From NCBI GenBank assembly GCA_044506565.1, contig JBIQKN010000005.1, forward strand, positions 1 to 64,000: DNA of 64,000 nt, read 5' to 3'. Below the pieces are notes generated by a model. That model was given only the letters and a program-made list of their open reading frames with translations, had not been told where the DNA came from and ran no database searches. This DNA is from Croceibacterium_A sp044506565 (GTDB lineage Bacteria; Pseudomonadota; Alphaproteobacteria; Sphingomonadales; Sphingomonadaceae). Numbering within the stretch: the first letter of the stretch is position 1; every line of letters starts with the position of its first letter. Shown here piece after piece: positions 59,480-64,000 of this stretch. A program made the translations under genes and the position numbers.

Positions 59480-61113
59480 TGTACAAGTACGACCAATACG
59501 ACCACGCGATGGTCCGCGCCCGCGTCGAGGATTTCCGCGACCAGACCCGCCGCCGCATCGAAGGCAAGCTGACCGACGACCAGTTCAAGCCGCTCCGGCT
59601 CAAGAACGGCCTCTATCTGCAGCTCCACGCCTACATGCTGCGGATCGCGATCCCCTACGGCACGCTTAATTCGACGCAGCTGCGCAAGCTGGCCGAGATC
59701 GCGCGGAAGTACGACCGCGGCTACGGCCACTTCACCACGCGGCAGAACCTGCAGTTCCACTGGATCAAGCTGGAGGACGCGCCCGACATCCTCGGCGAGC
59801 TGGCGGACGTCGAGATGCACGCCATCCAGACCAGCGGCGAATCGATCCGCAACATCAGCGCGGACCATTATGCCGGCGCCGCCGCCGACGAGATCATGGA
59901 CCCGCGCCCGTGGGCCGAGATGCTGCGGCAGATGACGACGTTCATGCCCGAATTCAGCTACCTGCCGCGGAAGTTCAAGATCGCGGTGATCGCCGCCAAG
60001 GAAGATCGCGCGGCGATGCGCTGGCACGATTTCGGGCTGCGGATCGTCAAGAACGACGCGGGCGAGATCGGCTTCGAAGTCTATCCCGGCGGCGGCATGG
60101 GACGCACCCCGTTCATCGCCTACAAGAGCGCCGACTTCGTGCCGCAGCACCAGATCTTCAGCTACCTGCAGGCGGTGCTGCGCGTGTGGAACCGCCACGC
60201 GCGGCGCGACAACATCCACAAGCAGCGGATGAAGATCCTGGTCCACGAGCTCGGCGAGGAGGAGTTCACTCGCCAGGTCGAGGAAGAGTTCCAGCACATC
60301 CTGACGCTCAGGAACGACTTCCCGCAGGCCGAATACGACCGCATCGCCGCCTACTTCACGCCGCCGCCGTTCGAGACCGGACTCAGCGAGGAGATCGACC
60401 GTTCGGATCCCGATTTCGCGGTGTGGGTCGACCAGCAGGTCGTGCCGCACAAGGCGCCGGGCTACGCGATCGCCAACATCAGCCTGAAGGCGATCGGCGG
60501 CATCGGCGGCGACATCACCGCCGAGCAAATGGAAGTCGTGGCCGACCTCGCGGAGCGTTACAGCTTCGACGAGCTGCGCGTGGCGCATACGCAGAACCTG
60601 GTGCTCCCGCACGTGCGCAAGCAGGATCTCTACGCGATCTGGGAGACGCTGCGCGAGGCCGGGCTGGCCGACGCCAACCTCGACCTGGTGACCGACATCA
60701 TCGCCTGCCCGGGACTCGACTACTGCACGCTGGCCAACGCCCGCTCGATCCCGGTGGCGCAGAAGATCGCGCAGCGCTTCGCCGACCTCGACCGGCAGCG
60801 CGATCTCGGCGAGCTGAAGATCAAGATCAGCGGCTGCATCAACGCCTGCGGCCATCACCACGCGGGGCACATCGGCATCCTTGGCGTCGACCGGAAGGGC
60901 AAGGAGAACTACCAGCTCCTGCTCGGCGGCTCGGGCGACGAGGAGACCAGCCAGGCCAAGATCACCGGGCCCGGTTTCGACGAGGACGGCGTGGTCGACG
61001 CGGTCGAGCGCGCGATCGAGCGTTACCGCGAGATCAGGGAGCCGGGCGAGCGCTTCCTCGACACCTATCGCCGCGTCGGCATGGATGAATTCAAGGAGGC
61101 GATCTATGGCTGA
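59479..61113 (+). CDS. cysI: Sulfite reductase haemoprotein subunit
   Basis: A 544-aa sirohaem/4Fe-4S enzyme that reduces sulfite to sulfide. Cluster ligands are Cys410 and Cys416 (CPGLDYC) and Cys453 and Cys457 (GCINACGHHH), the last bridging to sirohaem. The substrate-binding arginines and lysines are in FTTRQNLQFHWI. The ferredoxin-nitrite/sulfite reductase superfamily shares this layout. The flanking sirohaem methyltransferase and CysH support sulfite. No flavoprotein CysJ is present, so a ferredoxin or other donor is likely. Confidence 0.93.
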   Translation: MYKYDQYDHAMVRARVEDFRDQTRRRIEGKLTDDQFKPLRLKNGLYLQLHAYMLRIAIPYGTLNSTQLRKLAEIARKYDRGYGHFTTRQNLQFHWIKLEDAPDILGELADVEMHAIQTSGESIRNISADHYAGAAADEIMDPRPWAEMLRQMTTFMPEFSYLPRKFKIAVIAAKEDRAAMRWHDFGLRIVKNDAGEIGFEVYPGGGMGRTPFIAYKSADFVPQHQIFSYLQAVLRVWNRHARRDNIHKQRMKILVHELGEEEFTRQVEEEFQHILTLRNDFPQAEYDRIAAYFTPPPFETGLSEEIDRSDPDFAVWVDQQVVPHKAPGYAIANISLKAIGGIGGDITAEQMEVVADLAERYSFDELRVAHTQNLVLPHVRKQDLYAIWETLREAGLADANLDLVTDIIACPGLDYCTLANARSIPVAQKIAQRFADLDRQRDLGELKIKISGCINACGHHHAGHIGILGVDRKGKENYQLLLGGSGDEETSQAKITGPGFDEDGVVDAVERAIERYREIREPGERFLDTYRRVGMDEFKEAIYG

Positions 61114-61585
61114 TAGCGGCAATCCGATCCCGCAGGCCACGAGCGAGGCGGACACGCTGCGCTTCCGCGACGATCCGGTTCCCGACGAGCCGGCGGTGAG
61201 CCTCGACGCGTTCCTCGATCAGACGAACGCCGCCTCGGTGCGCATCGAGGCCGGCGACGACGTGCGCCGCCTGGCGCCGGTGCTCGACCGGGTGCGGCTG
61301 GTCGAGGTCGACTTTCCCAAGTTCCGCGACGGGCGCGGCTTCTCGACCGCGCGGATCCTGCGCGAGATGGGCTATACCGGCGAGATCAAGGCCGTGGGCG
61401 ACGTGCTGGTGGACCTCGTGTTCTTCATGCGCCGCTGCGGCTTCGACAGCTTCGCGCCCGACGTGCCGTTCAACCACGAAGACGTACAGGCGGCGCTGAC
61501 GCGCTATCCCTACGTCTACCAGCACGCCGCAGATGCCGCAGTGCCGATCTGGCAACTGCGTCACCCGGAACTGCAGAATGGCTAG
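61106..61585 (+). CDS. DUF934 protein of the cysI-cysH operon
   Basis: A 159-aa protein with the DUF934 core VRLVEVDFPKFRDGRGFSTA, EIKAVGDVLVDLVFFMRRCG and FDSFAPD. The family is nearly always encoded between cysI and cysH in alpha- and betaproteobacteria and is considered an auxiliary of sulfate assimilation. It starts inside the cysI stop region, an 8-bp overlap reading ATGGCTGA. Its molecular role is not established. Confidence 0.9.
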   Translation: MADSGNPIPQATSEADTLRFRDDPVPDEPAVSLDAFLDQTNAASVRIEAGDDVRRLAPVLDRVRLVEVDFPKFRDGRGFSTARILREMGYTGEIKAVGDVLVDLVFFMRRCGFDSFAPDVPFNHEDVQAALTRYPYVYQHAADAAVPIWQLRHPELQNG

Positions 61586-62363
61586 CCGCGCGGTCGATAT
61601 CATCGATACGGGTCCGAGCTTCACCCAGGCCGAGGCCGACGCGCTCAACGCGCGCTTCGCCGGGGTGGACGCCGGCACGATGCTGCGCGAGCTGTTCGCC
61701 GAAGGCGCGCTAGGGCGCGTTGCGGTGGTCTCCTCGTTCGGCACCGAAAGCGCCGTGCTGCTGCACCTCGTGGCCGAGGCCGATCCGGCCACGCCGGTGA
61801 TCTTCGTCGATACCCTGAAGATGTTCCCCGAGACGCTCGCTTACCGCGAGGAACTGACTGCGCGCCTCGGCCTGACGAACTCGTCGGTTGTCCAGCCTGA
61901 CCCGGCCGTGCTGGCCGCGAAGGACGAGAACGGGCTGCGCTGGTCGTGGGATCCCGACGGCTGCTGCGAGATTCGCAAGGTCGAGCCGCTCAAGCGGGCC
62001 AAGCAGGGCCTCGACGCGTGGATCTCGGGCCGCAAGGCGTTCCAGTCGGTCACCCGGCAGAACCTCCCGCGGTTCGAGATCGAGGACGGCCGGCTCAAGA
62101 TCAACCCGCTCGGCGACTGGACCAAGGACGACCTCGAGGCCTACTTCGCCGAGCACGACCTCCCGCGCCACCCGCTCGAGGCGCAAGGCTACCTCTCGGT
62201 CGGCTGCCAGCCGTGCACCAGCACCGTCGCGCCCGGCGAGGATCCGCGCGCGGGCCGCTGGCGGGGGTGGGACAAGACCGAGTGCGGCATCCATTCGCCC
62301 AGCAGCCCGGCAAGCGGGTCCGACGAAGGCGAGCTGCCTCCGGGGTACGAACCGGCGTTCTGA
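61578..62363 (+). CDS. cysH: Adenylyl-sulfate reductase (4Fe-4S CysH)
   Basis: A 261-aa PAPS-reductase-fold enzyme. Cys129-Cys130 (DGCCEIRK) and Cys210/Cys213 (GCQPC) form the 4Fe-4S site that marks adenylyl-sulfate-preferring reductases (EC 1.8.4.10). The catalytic Cys236 is in ECGIH. The N-terminal PP-loop-like stretch is VVSSFGTESAVLLH. The ATG at 61578 is used because it gives the normal length and overlaps the DUF934 stop by 8 bp. As the last gene of the operon it supplies sulfite to CysI. Confidence 0.94.
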   Translation: MASRAVDIIDTGPSFTQAEADALNARFAGVDAGTMLRELFAEGALGRVAVVSSFGTESAVLLHLVAEADPATPVIFVDTLKMFPETLAYREELTARLGLTNSSVVQPDPAVLAAKDENGLRWSWDPDGCCEIRKVEPLKRAKQGLDAWISGRKAFQSVTRQNLPRFEIEDGRLKINPLGDWTKDDLEAYFAEHDLPRHPLEAQGYLSVGCQPCTSTVAPGEDPRAGRWRGWDKTECGIHSPSSPASGSDEGELPPGYEPAF

Positions 62364-62476
62364 TTCGCGCGATCAGCCTGCCCGGCGGCGGGCGATCCAC
62401 CGCCCGCCGGCGGCCGCGCCGATCAGCTCGAAGCGGGGAAAGCGCCACATCGGGCAGGCCTTGATGCCCAGAGCCG

Positions 62477-63385
62477 CTAGAGCCAGCCCTGCTCGCGATA
62501 CCAGCGCGCGGTGGCGGCAAGACCCACCTCGGTATCGACCTGCGGCCGCCACAGCTCGGCCGGAGGCGCCCTGTCCGGGCTGCTGACCCAGTCGGGATGA
62601 ACCATGTAGCCGACGCGGTCCGGCGTCAGCTTGGCGCGGGCGCGGCGCAGGCGGCCGTCGAGCCAGGCACCGGCCCGCATGAGCCGCTCGGGCACCGCCG
62701 GGGCCCAGACGCGCCGCCCGACCGCGCGGCCGATCGCCGCGGCGAGCTCGCTGTGGCTCCACCCGCCTGGGCGTCCGTCGTCGGGCTCGAACTTGCGCCG
62801 CAGCACCCCCGGCCAGCCTGGAACCAGCGCTAGCAACAGCCGCGCGAGGTCCTCGACGTGCAGGAGCGACGCGCGGCCCGCGGGCGGCATCGGCACCACC
62901 CCCCAGCGCGCCGCGCGGAACATCTCGAGGATTTCCCTGTCGCGCGGTCCGTAGATCGCCGGCGGGCGAACGATGGTCCAGGCGAGACCGCTGGCCTCGA
63001 CAACCTTCTCGGCGTGATGCTTGGATTCGCCGTACTTCGACAGTGCAGGCTCGCGCGCGGCGAGCGACGAGACGAACACGAGCCGCGTCACCCCGGCCTT
63101 CGCGGCAGCCTCGACCAGCGCTTCGGTCCCGGCGACGTTGCCGAGGTGGAAACCCATCGGATCGGGCGTGTTGACCACTCCGGCAATGTGCAGCACCGCC
63201 TCGGCGCCCGCGACCAGCTCGGCCAGCGCTTCGCGATCGGCGAGGTCGCCGCGGACCCACTCGACGCCCGCGCAGGGCGCCTGTTCGCGCCGCGCGAGCG
63301 CGCGCAGCGGCACTCCCCGACGGCATGCCTCGTCGATCACCGCCTGCCCGACGAAGCCGGTGCCGCCGGTGACCGCGATCGTCAC
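62477..63385 (-). CDS. SDR-family NAD(P)-binding epimerase/dehydratase-like protein
   Basis: A 302-aa extended SDR (NDUFA9/atypical type). The cofactor motif is AVTGGTGFVGQAV, and the active-site pair is in SKYGESKHHAEK (Tyr-x3-Lys). RPPAIYGPRDREI is the usual substrate-loop segment. GTG start at 63385 overlaps the proB stop (GTGA), so the two are co-translated. The substrate is not known; relatives act as electron-transfer-complex assembly factors or sugar epimerases. The 113 bp between it and cysH include a 9-bp GC hairpin (62386-62409) without a T-tract. Confidence 0.88.
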   Translation of the reverse strand: MTIAVTGGTGFVGQAVIDEACRRGVPLRALARREQAPCAGVEWVRGDLADREALAELVAGAEAVLHIAGVVNTPDPMGFHLGNVAGTEALVEAAAKAGVTRLVFVSSLAAREPALSKYGESKHHAEKVVEASGLAWTIVRPPAIYGPRDREILEMFRAARWGVVPMPPAGRASLLHVEDLARLLLALVPGWPGVLRRKFEPDDGRPGGWSHSELAAAIGRAVGRRVWAPAVPERLMRAGAWLDGRLRRARAKLTPDRVGYMVHPDWVSSPDRAPPAELWRPQVDTEVGLAATARWYREQGWL

Positions 63386-64000
63386 AGCAGGACCAGCTGA
63401 TCGCGGTGGATCACTGCCGAGCGGGGAGCATAGCCGAGCAGCGCCTGGTGCTCTTCGCTGCGCCGGCCCTTGATCAGCCCGACTTCGGTCGAACCGTACT
63501 CGGAAAGGCCCTGCGCCACGGGCTGGCCCTGGGGATCGCGCACGAACACCGGGTCGCCGCGGGCAAAATTGCCTTCGACCGCGACCACGCCGCTCGCCAG
63601 CAGGCTGTTACCCTTCGCCAGGGCGCGCGCGCAGCCGGCATCGACCGTCAGCGTCCCCTTCATCGTCAGCCGGCCGCCGAGCCAGGCCTTGCGGGCGCGG
63701 TCTCGGCGCGTCGGCAGAAACAGCGTGCCGACGTCGCCGCCGATCGCGCGGGCGAGCGGCGACGCGTACGTGCCGTTGACGATCGCCAGCGCGATCCCCG
63801 CACGCGTCGCGATCTCCGCCGCCTGCAGCTTCGAGGTCATCCCGCCGGAACCGAGGCCCGATCCCGAATTGCCGCTGGCCATCGCGTGGACTTCGGCGGT
63901 GACGCCGTCGATCCGTGGCAGGAGATGGGCGCCGTCGAGGCGCGGATCGCGGTCGTAGAGCCCGTCGACGTCGGACAGCAGCACCACCGCATCGGCCTGC
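63382..64000 (-). CDS. proB: Glutamate 5-kinase, C-terminal part
   Basis: 206 residues of the C-terminus; the gene continues beyond the right edge. The amino-acid-kinase end is visible (VVLLSDVDGLYDRDPR, GSGLGSGGMTSKLQAAEIA), followed by the PUA domain (TVDAGCARALAKGNSLLASG onward). Glutamate 5-kinase starts proline synthesis by phosphorylating glutamate. The PUA domain distinguishes ProB from other kinases of the fold. It is translationally coupled to the downstream SDR gene. Confidence 0.95.
   Translation of the reverse strand, partial: QADAVVLLSDVDGLYDRDPRLDGAHLLPRIDGVTAEVHAMASGNSGSGLGSGGMTSKLQAAEIATRAGIALAIVNGTYASPLARAIGGDVGTLFLPTRRDRARKAWLGGRLTMKGTLTVDAGCARALAKGNSLLASGVVAVEGNFARGDPVFVRDPQGQPVAQGLSEYGSTEVGLIKGRRSEEHQALLGYAPRSAVIHRDQLVLL

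Noticed and set aside
62384..62411. Hairpin after cysH as a terminator
   Set aside because: A 9-bp GC stem is present, but no T-tract follows on either strand, so it is not called.

Overview
The window is a GC-rich chromosomal segment from a sphingomonad-type alphaproteobacterium (order Sphingomonadales, probably Erythrobacteraceae or Sphingomonadaceae). This is inferred from a CrtZ carotenoid hydroxylase, three large sphingomonad-style TonB-dependent receptors, the alphaproteobacterial ATP synthase inhibitor zeta (DUF1476), the DUF2849-CysI-DUF934-CysH sulfur operon, and very frequent ATGA/GTGA stop-start overlaps. The sequence is a scaffold with six runs of exactly 100 N. Two of these runs (in the FtsX permease and in a FAH-family hydrolase) are flanked by a duplicated 55-bp sequence. 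Removing one copy plus the Ns restores both reading frames, so those two gaps are assembly artefacts and the genes are intact. The other four gaps are real and interrupt or truncate genes.

Layout. 0-5.4 kb is housekeeping: crtZ (start only), leuC, a MITE-like duplicated repeat, a DNA-deoxyinosine glycosylase, leuD, DUF1476, BolA, monothiol glutaredoxin and a membrane protein. 5.4-12.2 kb holds an FtsX-type permease and ABC ATPase divergent from a TesA-like esterase, recF, a sigma-54-like promoter ahead of a coupled 43-aa peptide/PspC pair, and the YhhQ queuosine-precursor transporter. A tRNA-Arg (12.28 kb) is abutted by a serine-recombinase remnant.

12.8-29.0 kb is the most distinctive region, a catabolic island. 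It encodes a TonB receptor, a complete type I extradiol dioxygenase, a FAD hydroxylase, two FAH-fold hydrolases, a TetR regulator, an MBL-fold hydrolase, an ACMSD-like decarboxylase, three MFS transporters, a GST, a Tat-exported amidohydrolase and a creatinase-like M24 protein. Near-identical 18-bp palindromes lie in front of the first transcription unit and between the tetR gene and the second unit. A weaker copy precedes the third unit. This suggests one TetR-controlled regulon for uptake, hydroxylation, ring cleavage and hydrolysis of an unidentified aromatic compound. A carotenoid/stilbene-cleaving dioxygenase follows on the opposite strand.

31-43 kb is a cell-surface region: TonB receptor, PhoD-type phosphatase, membrane protein, orphan RTX protein, MscS channel and another TonB receptor. 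43-54 kb is mixed: a GT4 glycosyltransferase, a PadR regulator with a Gly-Pro-Phe repeat and a downstream membrane-protein gene whose ribosome binding site lies in a perfect hairpin, rarA, tRNA-Thr, pobA, ugd and queF. 54-62.4 kb carries sseA, metC, mscS and the assimilatory sulfate reduction operon (cobA, DUF2849, cysI, DUF934, cysH, the last being a 4Fe-4S type). The window ends inside proB, which is coupled to an SDR gene.
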